A DNA stretch of 64,000 nt, from the NCBI GenBank assembly GCA_963710615.1, contig CAVQBF010000008.1, positions 496,001 through 560,000 on the forward strand, read 5' to 3'. The notes under the pieces are model-generated. The model saw nothing but the letters and a program-made list of their open reading frames with translations, was not told the origin of the DNA and did not search any database. The first letter of the stretch is position 1, and each line of letters opens with the position of its first letter. This DNA comes from GCA-2746605 sp963710615. Its GTDB lineage: Bacteria > Bacteroidota > Ignavibacteria > Ignavibacteriales > Melioribacteraceae. Made by a program: the position numbers and the translations under genes. This document shows, piece by piece, positions 1-9,563 of this stretch.

Positions 1-1565
1 GGTGTCCATTTATTAGCTAATTTATTATCAAACATATCATTTGATTTTGGATTTAAGTAACGCAAATAATACCAAGATGAATCAACAAACGTATCCATTG
101 TGTCAACTTCTCTTTTGGCAGGAGCACTACAATTTGGACAAAAAGTATTCACAAAATCTGAATTGCTTGCAAGCGGAGAACCGCCATCGTGCTTGAACTC
201 CACCTCGTATGGTAACTCAACCGGCAAATCAGATTCAGGCACCGGAACTTCGCCGCACTTTTCGCAATGAATAATTGGAATCGGTGTTCCCCAATATCGT
301 TGTCTGGAAATTAACCAATCTCTTAACCTAAAATTGATTTTTGCAGTTCCAATTTTTTTTGATTCAAGCCATTCAATTATCTTTATCTTAGCTTCAGCAA
401 TTTGTAAACCATTTAGAAAATCACTGTTGATAGCAGGACCCTCACCAGTATAAGCTTTACCCTCATAATCTTTTGGAGGTTCAACAGTGCGAACTATAGG
501 TAGCTCAAATTTTTCTGCAAACTCCCAATCTCTTTCATCTTGTCCTGGTACTGCCATTATTGCTCCGGTTCCATAGGTTACCAAAACATAATCAGCAATC
601 CAAATAGGGATTTTCTTTTCTGTTGCAGGGTTTACTGCATAAGCTCCGGTAAATATTCCGGTTTTCTCTTTAACAGTTGAGGTTCTATCAATTTCTGATA
701 GTGATTTAACTTTATTTTTGTAATCATCAACGACACCTTTTTGTTCAGTGGTTGTAATCTCATCCACTAATGGATGTTCAGGAGAAAGAACCATATATGT
801 AGCACCAAAGAGCGTGTCTGGTCTGGTTGTAAAAACTGTGAATTTTTCATTTGAGTCAGCTATTGTAAATTCTATTTCAGCACCATAACTTTTACCAATC
901 CAGTTGCGCTGCATCAGCTTAGTCTTTTCAGGCCAATCAATGGTATCTAATCCGGATAAAAGTTCTTCGGCAAAATCAGTAATTTTAAAAAACCACTGAG
1001 TTAAGTTTTTTTGTTCGACCATGGTCGAGCACCGCTCACAAGTTCCGTCATTTTGGACTTGTTCGTTTGCTAAAACTGTCTGGCATGAAGGGCACCAATT
1101 TACCGGTGCGTTTTTTCTGTATGCTAATTCCTTTTCATACAACTTCAGAAACAGCCATTGATTCCATCTGTAATATTCAGGAACACACGTCATTAGCTCA
1201 GCATCCCAATCATACATACAGCCCATTGTCTTGAGTTGTTCTTTTATATCTTTAATATTCTGCAAAGTGCTATCTTGCGGATGAACTCCAGTTTTTATTG
1301 CATAATTCTCAGCAGGCAATCCAAATGCATCATAACCCATGGGTTCAAAAACATTATAACCTTTCAACTTTCTAAATCTTGCCCAAGAATCTGTTGGGGC
1401 ATAATTATACCAATGCCCAATATGTGTTTTGGAACCGGATGGATAGATGAACATTACTAATGTGTAAAGCTTCTTTTCAGTTTCTGAAAGATCAGTTGTG
1501 TTGATTTTATTTCCATCCCAAAAAGCTTGCCACTTTTTTTCAATTTCTAAATAAGGGTATTTCAT
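1..1565 (-). CDS. leuS: Leucine-tRNA ligase, N-terminal part (cut by window edge)
   Basis: This enzyme charges tRNA-Leu with leucine in the cytoplasm. I translated the minus strand from the ATG at 1565-1563, and the frame stays open to base 1, so about 521 N-terminal residues are visible and the C-terminus lies outside. Seen: the class I signature HIGH at residues 48-51 after IYPSG; a zinc-finger-like CPSC...CERC pair in the first insertion; the editing (CP1) domain motif TTRPDTLFGATY; and SSWYYLRY near the edge. The KMSKS loop is not yet reached. The gene is divergent from lysA with about 140 bases between them. The family assignment rests on several colinear motifs and is firm. The start is supported because the HIGH motif sits at the usual distance from it. 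Confidence 0.95.
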   Translation of the reverse strand, partial: MKYPYLEIEKKWQAFWDGNKINTTDLSETEKKLYTLVMFIYPSGSKTHIGHWYNYAPTDSWARFRKLKGYNVFEPMGYDAFGLPAENYAIKTGVHPQDSTLQNIKDIKEQLKTMGCMYDWDAELMTCVPEYYRWNQWLFLKLYEKELAYRKNAPVNWCPSCQTVLANEQVQNDGTCERCSTMVEQKNLTQWFFKITDFAEELLSGLDTIDWPEKTKLMQRNWIGKSYGAEIEFTIADSNEKFTVFTTRPDTLFGATYMVLSPEHPLVDEITTTEQKGVVDDYKNKVKSLSEIDRTSTVKEKTGIFTGAYAVNPATEKKIPIWIADYVLVTYGTGAIMAVPGQDERDWEFAEKFELPIVRTVEPPKDYEGKAYTGEGPAINSDFLNGLQIAEAKIKIIEWLESKKIGTAKINFRLRDWLISRQRYWGTPIPIIHCEKCGEVPVPESDLPVELPYEVEFKHDGGSPLASNSDFVNTFCPNCSAPAKREVDTMDTFVDSSWYYLRYLNPKSNDMFDNKLANKWT

Positions 1566-1670
1566 TTGGACTCGTATATGAATAAATAAAAGAATGTTAA
1601 AATTATCAAAATCAATATGGTTAATCAAGATTGTTAAATAATCTTCTGATACTAAAACGAAGATTTTTTA

Positions 1671-1678
1671 TATCTTTG
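1671..1678 (+). promoter_or_regulatory. Candidate Bacteroidota-type -7 promoter element for lysA
   Basis: TATCTTTG matches the TAnnTTTG -7 element known from Bacteroidota primary sigma promoters. It lies about 31 bases before the chosen lysA ATG, a plausible leader length. I see no convincing -33 TTTG at the expected distance, so this is a tentative call made from one element only. Confidence 0.35.
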
Positions 1679-1709
1679 GAATTACAAATAATCATTGAAA
1701 AAGGTAATT

Positions 1710-2972
1710 ATGCAGCTTTTCGAATCCAGTTATTTCTCCTATAAAAATAATTCACTGCATTGTGAGAATTATAATTTAGAAAAAATTGCGTCTCAAGTTG
1801 AAACTCCTGTTTATGTTTACAGTAAGAATTTTATGAAAGATCGTTTTCAAGAATTTGAAAGTGCTTTTAAAGGAATTAATCATAAAATATTTTATGCGTG
1901 TAAAGCAAACTACAACTTAAGTATTATTAAATTATTTAATGATCTTGGTGCTGGTATTGATGTAAATTCCGCCGGTGAATTTTATAGGGCACAAAAAGCT
2001 GGTGTTAATCCGCAAAATATGATTATGTCAGGAGTTGGAAAAACAAAGGATGAGATTGAATTAGCATTAAATAATGATATCCATTTGATTAAGGCTGAAT
2101 CAATCGGTGAAATTGAACTAATAAATGAAGTTGCCCAAAGTAATGGGAAGACTGCACCAATAGCAATTCGAGTCAATCCAAATGTCGACCCATCAACTCA
2201 TCCATATATCTCAACTGGTTTAGCAGAAAATAAGTTTGGCATTGATGAAACGGTTTCATTAGATATTTTCAAAAAAACAAGTGAGCTGAAAAATATTAAG
2301 CTCGTGGGCATAGATATGCATATTGGTTCTCAAATTGTTAAGGTTGAACCCTACATTGAGGCAGTCACTAAACTTGTCGATTTAGTAAAAAAGCTTACTC
2401 TTGATGGCATAGAACTAACCCATATTGATATCGGCGGAGGAATGGGAATTAAGTATTTTGATGAACAGCCGTTTACGCCACAACAGCTTGCTGATGCAAT
2501 TCTCCCAATACTTACTGAAGTCGATTGTGAAATATTTTTTGAACCGGGCCGGTCCCTTACTGCAAATGGCGGCTGCTTGGTTAGTAAAGTTTTATACTCA
2601 AAAAATAATTTAGATAAAAACTTTTTGGTGATTGATGCCGCAATGAACGATATGCTAAGACCGAGTATTTACAAAGCTTATCACCATATCCAGCCAGTGA
2701 ATATTTCCCAAGCCGAGGATTTTGTTGCAGATATTGTTGGTCCGGTTTGTGAAAGCGGTGATTTTTTAGGTAAGAACAGACAAATCGAAAAATGCAAAAG
2801 TGGTGATTTAATAGCGGTTATGTCCGCGGGAGCTTATGGAATGGTAATGTCTTCAAATTATAATGCCCGTAGAAGACCAGCAGAAGTTTTGGTTGATGAT
2901 GAGAACTATACTGTAATAAGAAAACGAGAAACATTTGAACAACTCATGCAAAATGAAACGATACAAATTTAA
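1710..2972 (+). CDS. lysA: Diaminopimelate decarboxylase
   Basis: This PLP enzyme makes L-lysine from meso-diaminopimelate, the last step of lysine synthesis, in the cytoplasm. Seen, in order: the PLP lysine in FYACKANYN (Lys65), HIGSQI, the glycine-rich GGGMGI, EPGRSL, the CESGDFLG active-site cysteine motif, and AGAYGMVMSSNYNARRRP near the C-terminus. The 420 aa length is normal for the family. The reading frame extends upstream to a TTG at 1695, but the ATG at 1710 has an AAAAAGG ribosome binding site five bases upstream, so I prefer it. The gene appears single, with a likely promoter at 1671 and a peptidase gene following after a 50-60 base gap. Ornithine or carboxynorspermidine decarboxylase is less likely given length and motif set. 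Confidence 0.93.
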   Translation: MQLFESSYFSYKNNSLHCENYNLEKIASQVETPVYVYSKNFMKDRFQEFESAFKGINHKIFYACKANYNLSIIKLFNDLGAGIDVNSAGEFYRAQKAGVNPQNMIMSGVGKTKDEIELALNNDIHLIKAESIGEIELINEVAQSNGKTAPIAIRVNPNVDPSTHPYISTGLAENKFGIDETVSLDIFKKTSELKNIKLVGIDMHIGSQIVKVEPYIEAVTKLVDLVKKLTLDGIELTHIDIGGGMGIKYFDEQPFTPQQLADAILPILTEVDCEIFFEPGRSLTANGGCLVSKVLYSKNNLDKNFLVIDAAMNDMLRPSIYKAYHHIQPVNISQAEDFVADIVGPVCESGDFLGKNRQIEKCKSGDLIAVMSAGAYGMVMSSNYNARRRPAEVLVDDENYTVIRKRETFEQLMQNETIQI

Positions 2973-2981
2973 TAAATGATC

Positions 2982-2989
2982 TAATTTTG
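2982..2989 (+). promoter_or_regulatory. Candidate -7 promoter element for the S9 peptidase
   Basis: TAATTTTG fits TAnnTTTG and lies just after the lysA stop, about 42 bases before the peptidase start. A second near-match (TTATTTTG) follows immediately. The region is AT-rich, so chance matches are likely and this call is weak. Confidence 0.22.
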
Positions 2990-3030
2990 TTATTTTGCAC
3001 AACTAACAATTAAAATAAAAAGAGATGATA

Positions 3031-5058
3031 ATGAAAAAACTAATTTCACTATTGATAATTCTTATTTTTGTTACAGCAAATTTTGCTCAGGAGAAAAGAG
3101 CAATAACTGTTGATGATCTTTGGAATATGAAAAGGATAGGTTCATTTGATGTATCTTCGGATGCATCGAAAATTATTTTTGATCTTACAACTTATGATAT
3201 GGAAAGTAACAAAGGTCAAACTGATATCTATTTAATAAATAGTGATGGAACTAACCTGAAAAAGATTGTTGAGTCAGCGTCTTCCCCTCAATTTTTTGAT
3301 GGAGGCTCAAAAATATTCTATTCTAAAAAGAGTCAACTACTTACAAATGATCTAACTGGAAATAGTGAAGCTAAGCTGACAGACATTTACACAGGGGTTT
3401 CCGGAGCTGAGTTTTCAATTGATGAATCAATGCTTCTCTTCTCCTCTTCTGTTTATCCCGAATGTAAAACACAAGAATGTAATGAGAAAAAAGATAAAGA
3501 AAGAGATGAAAGCAAAGTAAAAGCTGAAATATTTACAGAACTGATGTACCGTCATTGGAATGATTGGCGCGGACCAAAAATTAGCCACTTATTTCTATTT
3601 GATATTGAAAAAAATAAGTATACTGACCTTACATTAAACAGTAAGTTTGATACTCCACCATTGGCTTTGGGAAGTGCAAATGATTATTCTTTTTCCCCAA
3701 CTGCTGATGAAATTGCTTTTGTTATGAATGATTCTGATTTTCTTGCATCAAGCACTAACAATGATGTCTATATATTGAAACTATCGGATGTTAAAGAAAA
3801 TTATGCAACTCCATTCAAAAAAATCTCTATTAGTGAAGGAAATGATACTCAGCCGGTTTATTCTCCGGATGGTAAATATATTGCCTACACTTCAATGGAA
3901 AGAGCTGGATTTGAAGCAGACAAGCAAAGGATTACACTTTATAACAGATTGAATGGCAACACAATTGATTTATCAGGCAAATATGATTTTTCAGCTGGCG
4001 AGCTCGTATGGTCAACAGATTCTAAAACAATATACTTTACTGCAGCGAATAAAATATATAATTCAATATATGCAATAGACGTAAATACAAAACTTACCTC
4101 AACTTTAGTTGAATCTGTTGTTGCTTCATCACTTCAGCTTTCTGCTGACGGTAAAACTCTATTCTTTAAGAATCAAAGATCCACTTTGCCAAATGAAATT
4201 TTTGCTATAAATACTGATAAATCTAATTTCAGAAAAATCACAAGCATAAATGCCGAATTGCTTAGTCAGCTTGATATGAATGAAGTTGAAACTTTCTGGG
4301 CAATTGGGGCAGAAGATGAAAAAGTTCAATCAATTTTAGTTAAACCGCCTTTTTTCGATTCAAGCAAAAAATATCCGATGATGTTCTTAATTCATGGTGG
4401 TCCTCAAGGTCATTGGGAAGATGATTTTCACTACCGATGGAATTTACAAATGTTTGCGTCTCAAGGTTATGTTGTAGTTGCTCCTAATCCAAGAGGGAGT
4501 ACTGGTTACGGACAACAATTTACAGACGAAATTTCCCGTGATTGGGGTGGAAAAGCTTATGTAGATTTGATGAATTCATATGATTATGCTGTAAACAATT
4601 TTAGTTTTATTGATAAAGAAAATACATTTGCAGCAGGCGCATCTTACGGCGGATATATGATCAATTGGCTTGCTACTCAGACGGATAGATTTAATGCTTT
4701 AGTTTCTCATGCCGGGGTTTTTAACCTTGAGAGCATGTATGGAACAACTGAAGAACTATGGTTTCCGGAATGGGAAAACGGAGGAACTCCATGGGAGAAT
4801 AGAGAGCTTTATCAGAAATGGTCTCCTCATATGTATGTTAAAAATGTAAAAACCCCTATATTGGTAGTGCACGGCGCTTATGATTTCAGAGTTCCATTTG
4901 GTCAGGCAATGGAACTATTTACATCACTGCAAAGATTGAATGTTGAAAGTAAATTATTGTATTTCCCTGATGAAACACATTTTGTTACTAAACCTCAAAA
5001 TGCTAAATTATGGTGGAATACAATTTATAATTGGTTAGATCAGCACAAAAAAAAATAA
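3031..5058 (+). CDS. Exported S9-family serine peptidase (prolyl oligopeptidase type)
   Basis: This is a secreted or periplasmic peptidase of the acylaminoacyl/dipeptidyl peptidase type that would cleave short peptides. Numbering from the ATG at 3031: a signal peptide (MKKLISLLIILIFVTANFAQ) comes first, then a long beta-propeller-like region with TolB/WD40-type repeats (for example PVYSPDGKYIAYTS), and then an alpha/beta-hydrolase domain from about residue 430. The catalytic triad is visible: Ser538 in GASYGGY, Asp618 in HGAYDFRVP and His650 in DETHF. HGGPQGHW probably forms the oxyanion hole. An in-frame ATG at 3025 is also possible, but it touches the purine-rich AAAGAG, whereas 3031 leaves six bases. 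The substrate cannot be told from sequence. Confidence 0.9.
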   Translation: MKKLISLLIILIFVTANFAQEKRAITVDDLWNMKRIGSFDVSSDASKIIFDLTTYDMESNKGQTDIYLINSDGTNLKKIVESASSPQFFDGGSKIFYSKKSQLLTNDLTGNSEAKLTDIYTGVSGAEFSIDESMLLFSSSVYPECKTQECNEKKDKERDESKVKAEIFTELMYRHWNDWRGPKISHLFLFDIEKNKYTDLTLNSKFDTPPLALGSANDYSFSPTADEIAFVMNDSDFLASSTNNDVYILKLSDVKENYATPFKKISISEGNDTQPVYSPDGKYIAYTSMERAGFEADKQRITLYNRLNGNTIDLSGKYDFSAGELVWSTDSKTIYFTAANKIYNSIYAIDVNTKLTSTLVESVVASSLQLSADGKTLFFKNQRSTLPNEIFAINTDKSNFRKITSINAELLSQLDMNEVETFWAIGAEDEKVQSILVKPPFFDSSKKYPMMFLIHGGPQGHWEDDFHYRWNLQMFASQGYVVVAPNPRGSTGYGQQFTDEISRDWGGKAYVDLMNSYDYAVNNFSFIDKENTFAAGASYGGYMINWLATQTDRFNALVSHAGVFNLESMYGTTEELWFPEWENGGTPWENRELYQKWSPHMYVKNVKTPILVVHGAYDFRVPFGQAMELFTSLQRLNVESKLLYFPDETHFVTKPQNAKLWWNTIYNWLDQHKKK

Positions 5059-5105
5059 GTTTTTATTAGGATTATTTATTTTATCAAAATTTATTAGGTA
5101 TGAAA

Positions 5106-5498
5106 ATGGATGAATTAAATAAGAATGTAGATATAAGTGAAATTGAAGAACATGATTACATGGAAAATACTTTGCAAGATTTAAGTTCTGATTACGAAAC
5201 GCACGATAAGTATAATGAAGGTAAAGAATATATTGAAGAAAATTTTTGGTCAAAAATAGAAAGAGTTGGCAGCAAACTTTCTTTTGCTAAAGATATTAAA
5301 GCACTTTACAATTATTTTATTGACCCATCAATATCCTGGTACAGAAAATCGATTGTTGTTGGTGCCTTAGTTTATTTTATTTTTCCAATTGATACTATCC
5401 CCGATTTAGCTCCACTAATTGGATACCTGGATGATCTCGGTGTAATAACAGCCACAATTAAATTTTTGGGTAGTGAGTTAACTCAGTTTTACGATTAG
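5106..5498 (+). CDS. YkvA/DUF1232 family membrane protein
   Basis: This is a small protein of about 130 aa with an acidic N-terminal half and a conserved C-terminal DUF1232 core: WYRKS, then a hydrophobic stretch containing FPIDTIPDLAPLIGYLDD, then VITATIKFLG. That FPIDxIPD...GYLDD pattern is diagnostic of the YkvA family, whose molecular function is not established. The core would sit in or on the membrane. I chose the ATG at 5106 because AGG at 5096-5098 lies seven bases upstream of it, whereas the ATG at 5100 is only one base from it. The gene follows the peptidase after about 45 bases and is closed by a strong terminator at 5543, so it may share a transcript with the peptidase. Confidence 0.8.
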   Translation: MDELNKNVDISEIEEHDYMENTLQDLSSDYETHDKYNEGKEYIEENFWSKIERVGSKLSFAKDIKALYNYFIDPSISWYRKSIVVGALVYFIFPIDTIPDLAPLIGYLDDLGVITATIKFLGSELTQFYD

Positions 5499-5542
5499 AA
5501 AAGTAACAATTTGGAAAATTGATATAACTTTTAACATTTGTC

Positions 5543-5582
5543 ATGCCGGTATCTTCTTTTTAGTATACCGGCATCTATTTTT
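5543..5582 (+). terminator. Rho-independent terminator after the DUF1232 gene
   Basis: A perfect 10-bp stem, ATGCCGGTAT (5543-5552) with ATACCGGCAT (5565-5574), has a 12-base loop and is followed by CTATTTTTT. The stem is GC-rich against an AT-rich background, and the T run makes this a convincing intrinsic terminator before the Nudix gene. Confidence 0.85.
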
Positions 5583-5594
5583 TAAGGAAACCAA

Positions 5595-6125
5595 ATGAAC
5601 TTTAAAATTAAAGAGTCAAACATAATTTTTAACGGTCATGTATTTGATATTAAAGTTGATCAGATAGAATACCATTCGGGAAATGAAGGAGTCAGAGAAG
5701 TAATTCTTCACAATGGCGGAGCTGTTGTGCTTCCCTTAACAGATGAGGGAAAAATTGTTTTTGTTAAACAGTACCGTTACCCATTTAATGAATGGATGTT
5801 TGAACTGCCCGCCGGTAAATTAGAGAAAAATGAAGAGCCTTTAACTTGTGCAACTCGAGAGCTGACAGAAGAAACCGGATATACTTCAGATAAAATTTCT
5901 TACCTTGGTAAGATTTACACATCTCCCGGATTTTGTGATGAGATTCTTTACATCTATCTTGCAGAGTACTTAACCCCGGGAAATCACTCGAGAGAAGAAG
6001 GTGAACATGGAATGGAAGTTTTTGAATTTACAATTGATGAAGTTAATAAAATGATTACTGAAGGAAAAATTGTTGATGGTAAATCGATAAGTGGGATTTT
6101 TATGTTTAAAAATAGAACTAAGTAA
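5595..6125 (+). CDS. Nudix hydrolase, ADP-ribose pyrophosphatase type
   Basis: This cytoplasmic enzyme is expected to hydrolyse ADP-ribose or a related nucleoside diphosphate sugar to AMP plus ribose 5-phosphate. The complete Nudix box is visible: a Gly, five residues, Glu, seven residues, then RELTEETGY. It is preceded by the substrate-loop motif VKQYRYPF...WMFELPAGK typical of the NudF/ADPRase subgroup. The 176 aa length fits. A good ribosome binding site (AAGGA, seven bases upstream) supports the ATG at 5595. The gene lies downstream of a strong terminator and converges with murI, so it is probably monocistronic. The exact substrate within the ADP-sugar group is inferred. Confidence 0.85.
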   Translation: MNFKIKESNIIFNGHVFDIKVDQIEYHSGNEGVREVILHNGGAVVLPLTDEGKIVFVKQYRYPFNEWMFELPAGKLEKNEEPLTCATRELTEETGYTSDKISYLGKIYTSPGFCDEILYIYLAEYLTPGNHSREEGEHGMEVFEFTIDEVNKMITEGKIVDGKSISGIFMFKNRTK

Positions 6126-6155
6126 TTTTTCCAATCATAATTTAGCTACTACTAC

Positions 6156-6977
6156 TTATTTATGTGCTTCCAAATCAACCTTTTTGACATGATTTACTTC
6201 TCTTCCTAAAAATCTTTCTGCAATTTCTTTAAATTTTGTAGGGACATCACTAACATAGTATTCGTGGCAACCCAGCAAATTCGAGTTGTTTTTTAATCCT
6301 CTCCCTATTAAATGCTGCTCAACCTCAATTGAAGCAGCCGAACCTGAATCAATAAGATTAACTCTCTCTCCTATTGCCTCTTGAATTACATTCCTCAAAA
6401 TTGGATAATGAGTGCATCCTAAAACTAAAGTATCAATATTTTGTTTTTTTAATTCATTAAGATATTCTTCAGCTATCAACTTTGTTGCTTTATGATCAGT
6501 CCAACCTTCTTCGGCTAAAGGGACAAAAAGCGGACATGCCTTTTCATAAACATTTAATTTATTGTCTAATTTCAAAAGTTCTTTTGAATAAGCTTTATTT
6601 GTAATTGTAGCGTTTGTACCTATTACACCTATCTTACCATTTTGTGTTGAATTAATTGCTGCCTTAGCTCCAGGTTCAATCATTCCAATCACCGGAATAT
6701 CAAACTTTTCCCTAAGTGCACCAAGTGCAACCGATGAAGCGGTGTTACATGCAACTACTATTAATTTTACATTCTTACTTAACAAAAAATTTGCATCTTG
6801 TATCGAATATTCAATGACTGTTTCATTTGATTTTGATCCGTAAGGAACCCGAGCAGTATCACCAAAATAAATAATACTTTCGCTGGCCAAAGTAGAGTCC
6901 AAACTCTTAACAACCGTTAAGCCTCCAATACCAGAATCAAATATTCCGATTGGATTTGAATAATTCATAAAGTTCAT
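6156..6977 (-). CDS. murI: Glutamate racemase
   Basis: This enzyme converts L-glutamate to D-glutamate for peptidoglycan. Seen: IGIFDSGIGG (Asp14-Ser15), YFGDTARVPYGSKS, the two catalytic cysteines Cys77 in VVACNTAS and Cys188 in LGCTHYP. The 273 aa length is standard. The ATG at 6977 lies only five bases after the glnD stop, so the two genes are probably co-transcribed and translationally linked. A second ATG three codons in (MNYSNP) would also fit family N-termini. No clear ribosome binding site is visible. Assignment is firm because both cysteine motifs are in place. Confidence 0.95.
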   Translation of the reverse strand: MNFMNYSNPIGIFDSGIGGLTVVKSLDSTLASESIIYFGDTARVPYGSKSNETVIEYSIQDANFLLSKNVKLIVVACNTASSVALGALREKFDIPVIGMIEPGAKAAINSTQNGKIGVIGTNATITNKAYSKELLKLDNKLNVYEKACPLFVPLAEEGWTDHKATKLIAEEYLNELKKQNIDTLVLGCTHYPILRNVIQEAIGERVNLIDSGSAASIEVEQHLIGRGLKNNSNLLGCHEYYVSDVPTKFKEIAERFLGREVNHVKKVDLEAHK

Positions 6978-6982
6978 AATGG

Positions 6983-9541
6983 CTACAATATTTTTTTAAT
7001 TTCGATTATAAGTTCTGAACTTATAAACCCATATTCACTTTTTCTAAGTTTAAGTCCATTATTTTTTTGAATGTAAAAAGCATTAATCAGATGATCACCT
7101 TTTGATGAAATTTTTGCAAAAGCAACAGTTAAACCAAGCTCTGTCATCTTATTAGTAATTGTATACAGAAGACCAATTCTATCGGGGCAAAAAATATCAA
7201 TTATGGAAAATTTATCATGTTCTTCAAACTCAATCTCTACTTCCTTATTAACGCGGGTAGAGTTATTTAAGGATTTTTTCCATTTGGTCATTATTTTTTG
7301 AAATTCTTTCTCAATATTTAACTCACCGTTAATTGCTTTAGATATTGCCTTTTTTATATTATCGTATTTATCTTCTGTTAAATTTCCATTTGTTTTAATA
7401 TTAGACACATTAAAACTGTCAATTACAATTCCATCTTTTCTGGTAAAGATTTTTGCATCATGAATATTGAGATCGTTAATTGCCAGAACACCACATAATT
7501 TTGCCAATAACTTTGAAGCATCTTTTGTAATTACAGCAATATTCGTAAAAGGATCATTATCCTTAAAGATGACTGAAACTTTAGCACCCTTCTCAATCTC
7601 ATGTATATGCTCCAGAATTTCCTTTCGAGAAAAATTGAAGACATAAGTAATATCACCTATTTGTTCCAAATGTTCAGTAAATTTTGAATTATCCAAATAA
7701 TCATTTTCATTTACATTTTCATCAGAGTTTGAGATATTTACTTCCTCGCCAGAGATTTCCTCTTGAAGCATTGATTTAGCTTTTGTATAAAGTTCATATA
7801 ACAAATCGGCTTTCCACTGTGTCCATACTTGCGGATTAACTGCAGATAAATCAGCATAGCTTAATAAATATAGATGATCAAGTGCCTTTATTGATGGAAA
7901 TATAGAAATGAAATTATCCAGAGTAACAGGATCTTTTAGGTCTCTCCTAAAAGCGGTCTGTTCCATTAAAAGATGGTTTCTCACTAAAAACTGAACAAGT
8001 AAAATTTCACTTTGTCCGTAACCCAGACTTTGCATAATACTTGCAGCTATTTCAGCACCAATAATTTCATGCCCGGAAATACTAATTGGTTTACCAATAT
8101 CATGAAGAATAACTGCCAAGTAAAGCAAGTCATGAGAAGGTAGCGACTTAAACAGTTTTGCAATATTGTTATCCTGCATAGTTAAGTTTTCGAGATTCTG
8201 AACAGCAATTAAAGAGTGTTCATCCGCTGTATAACAATGATAAAGACCTGGTTGAAAAAACCCATTCAAATCTCGGAATTCAGGAAGCAAAAGGTCCAAG
8301 AAGCCAAATCCGTTCATAGAACTTAATGTTTTTCCAACATTCTTGGGAAGTTTGAGCAATTCTCTAAAAAAAACAGACGATGTTGCTTCTAAAGGATTAG
8401 TTTCTTCAATGAGATGAATACTTTCTATTACCAGTGATCTAAAATTCTGCTCAAAATTTGCGTCATTAATGCATTTATAATAAAAAGCACGCATTATATC
8501 AGAAATCGAAAGTATTCTATCATTTTTAAATCTTAATATGTCACTTTTAATTTCAAAATCATCATCAAGATCGATTGATAAATAATCGGAAAGCTTAGTA
8601 GAAAATTCTTGCTTGTACCTTTTCATCATGGTTTTAGAAAATCTGTTAAGCACAGTAGAAGCGCGGAAATAGTCGTGCATAAACTCTTTCCAAAGGGCTT
8701 TTGAATAACCTAACATATTTGCAATTATTTCTTGCTGTTCAAATTCCAGCCTGTCATTTTTACTTCCTTCAACTAAATGAAGTAGATTTCTTGCCCTTAA
8801 GATAGTTTTATAACTTTCATATAGCCTTTTATAAGCTTTTCTGTTTATTATTCCCTTTTCTAAGATTTCCTTTAAGAATATTTCAGTTTGTGTAATTTCA
8901 TCTTGAATTGAAAGTAATTTTTGATTTTTGATTGAATACATCCACTCAACGGAATGAATATCTCTTAAGCCACCCCCTGTAAATTTTACATTAGGCTCTA
9001 ATACTTTTGGTGAACTTCCAAATTTTGAATATCTGGCTTCAACATCGGCAAAAAGTTCATAGATTAATTTCTCTTTATTAGATTTTTCAATAGTCTGAAA
9101 AAGTTGGGTGTTCCACTGATCGTATAAATTTTTACTGCCTAGTAAAAATCTGGTTTCAAAGAATTGTGTAAAAGCATGCAGATCTTCTTTTAAAAACTTT
9201 TCAATATCAGAAAAAGTTCGGATTGAGTATGAAACTTTTATCCCTATATCTGAGAGAGTGGTAATGCAATATTCTATTTCGGACTGATGGTATTCAGGTT
9301 CAGGTAAAATAAACATCAAATCAACATCAGAATAGGGAGAAAGTTCTCTTCTACTGAATCCGCCGACTGCAGCCATAACGCAGCCAAAATTTTGAGGTTT
9401 GATAACTGTAAATATTAGTTCTTCTACTAAAAGACAATGTTTAATGCAAAATTGAAAAGAATCATGATAGAGTTCCTCATTTTTAAATAACTTATCACGT
9501 TCCCGTAAAAATTGAGCTTTTATACTTGAAGAAGAGTCCAT
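6983..9541 (-). CDS. glnD: [Protein-PII] uridylyltransferase/uridylyl-removing enzyme
   Basis: This bifunctional nitrogen sensor uridylylates PII when glutamine is low and removes UMP when glutamine is high. Domains seen across 852 aa: a nucleotidyltransferase domain with GG at 60-61 and the catalytic Asp72/Asp74 in SPYSDVDLMF; a central HD domain around residue 480 (LHDIGKP...GHE) for the removing activity; and two C-terminal ACT domains starting near residues 660 and 780, the second with CPDRIGLLYTI. The length and order match the full-length family. It is followed at five bases by murI and preceded by the lyase gene at 9640 on the same strand, with a notable stem-loop between them. No glnB or amtB lies in this window. 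Confidence 0.93.
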   Translation of the reverse strand: MDSSSSIKAQFLRERDKLFKNEELYHDSFQFCIKHCLLVEELIFTVIKPQNFGCVMAAVGGFSRRELSPYSDVDLMFILPEPEYHQSEIEYCITTLSDIGIKVSYSIRTFSDIEKFLKEDLHAFTQFFETRFLLGSKNLYDQWNTQLFQTIEKSNKEKLIYELFADVEARYSKFGSSPKVLEPNVKFTGGGLRDIHSVEWMYSIKNQKLLSIQDEITQTEIFLKEILEKGIINRKAYKRLYESYKTILRARNLLHLVEGSKNDRLEFEQQEIIANMLGYSKALWKEFMHDYFRASTVLNRFSKTMMKRYKQEFSTKLSDYLSIDLDDDFEIKSDILRFKNDRILSISDIMRAFYYKCINDANFEQNFRSLVIESIHLIEETNPLEATSSVFFRELLKLPKNVGKTLSSMNGFGFLDLLLPEFRDLNGFFQPGLYHCYTADEHSLIAVQNLENLTMQDNNIAKLFKSLPSHDLLYLAVILHDIGKPISISGHEIIGAEIAASIMQSLGYGQSEILLVQFLVRNHLLMEQTAFRRDLKDPVTLDNFISIFPSIKALDHLYLLSYADLSAVNPQVWTQWKADLLYELYTKAKSMLQEEISGEEVNISNSDENVNENDYLDNSKFTEHLEQIGDITYVFNFSRKEILEHIHEIEKGAKVSVIFKDNDPFTNIAVITKDASKLLAKLCGVLAINDLNIHDAKIFTRKDGIVIDSFNVSNIKTNGNLTEDKYDNIKKAISKAINGELNIEKEFQKIMTKWKKSLNNSTRVNKEVEIEFEEHDKFSIIDIFCPDRIGLLYTITNKMTELGLTVAFAKISSKGDHLINAFYIQKNNGLKLRKSEYGFISSELIIEIKKIL

Positions 9542-9563
9542 GTTCTTAATATCATTTAATAAT

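Noticed and set aside
1236..1460. Plus-strand frame of 74 codons inside the leuS region
   Set aside because: It lies opposite clear leuS coding sequence (HIGH region), has no motif and no ribosome binding site, so it is a shadow frame.
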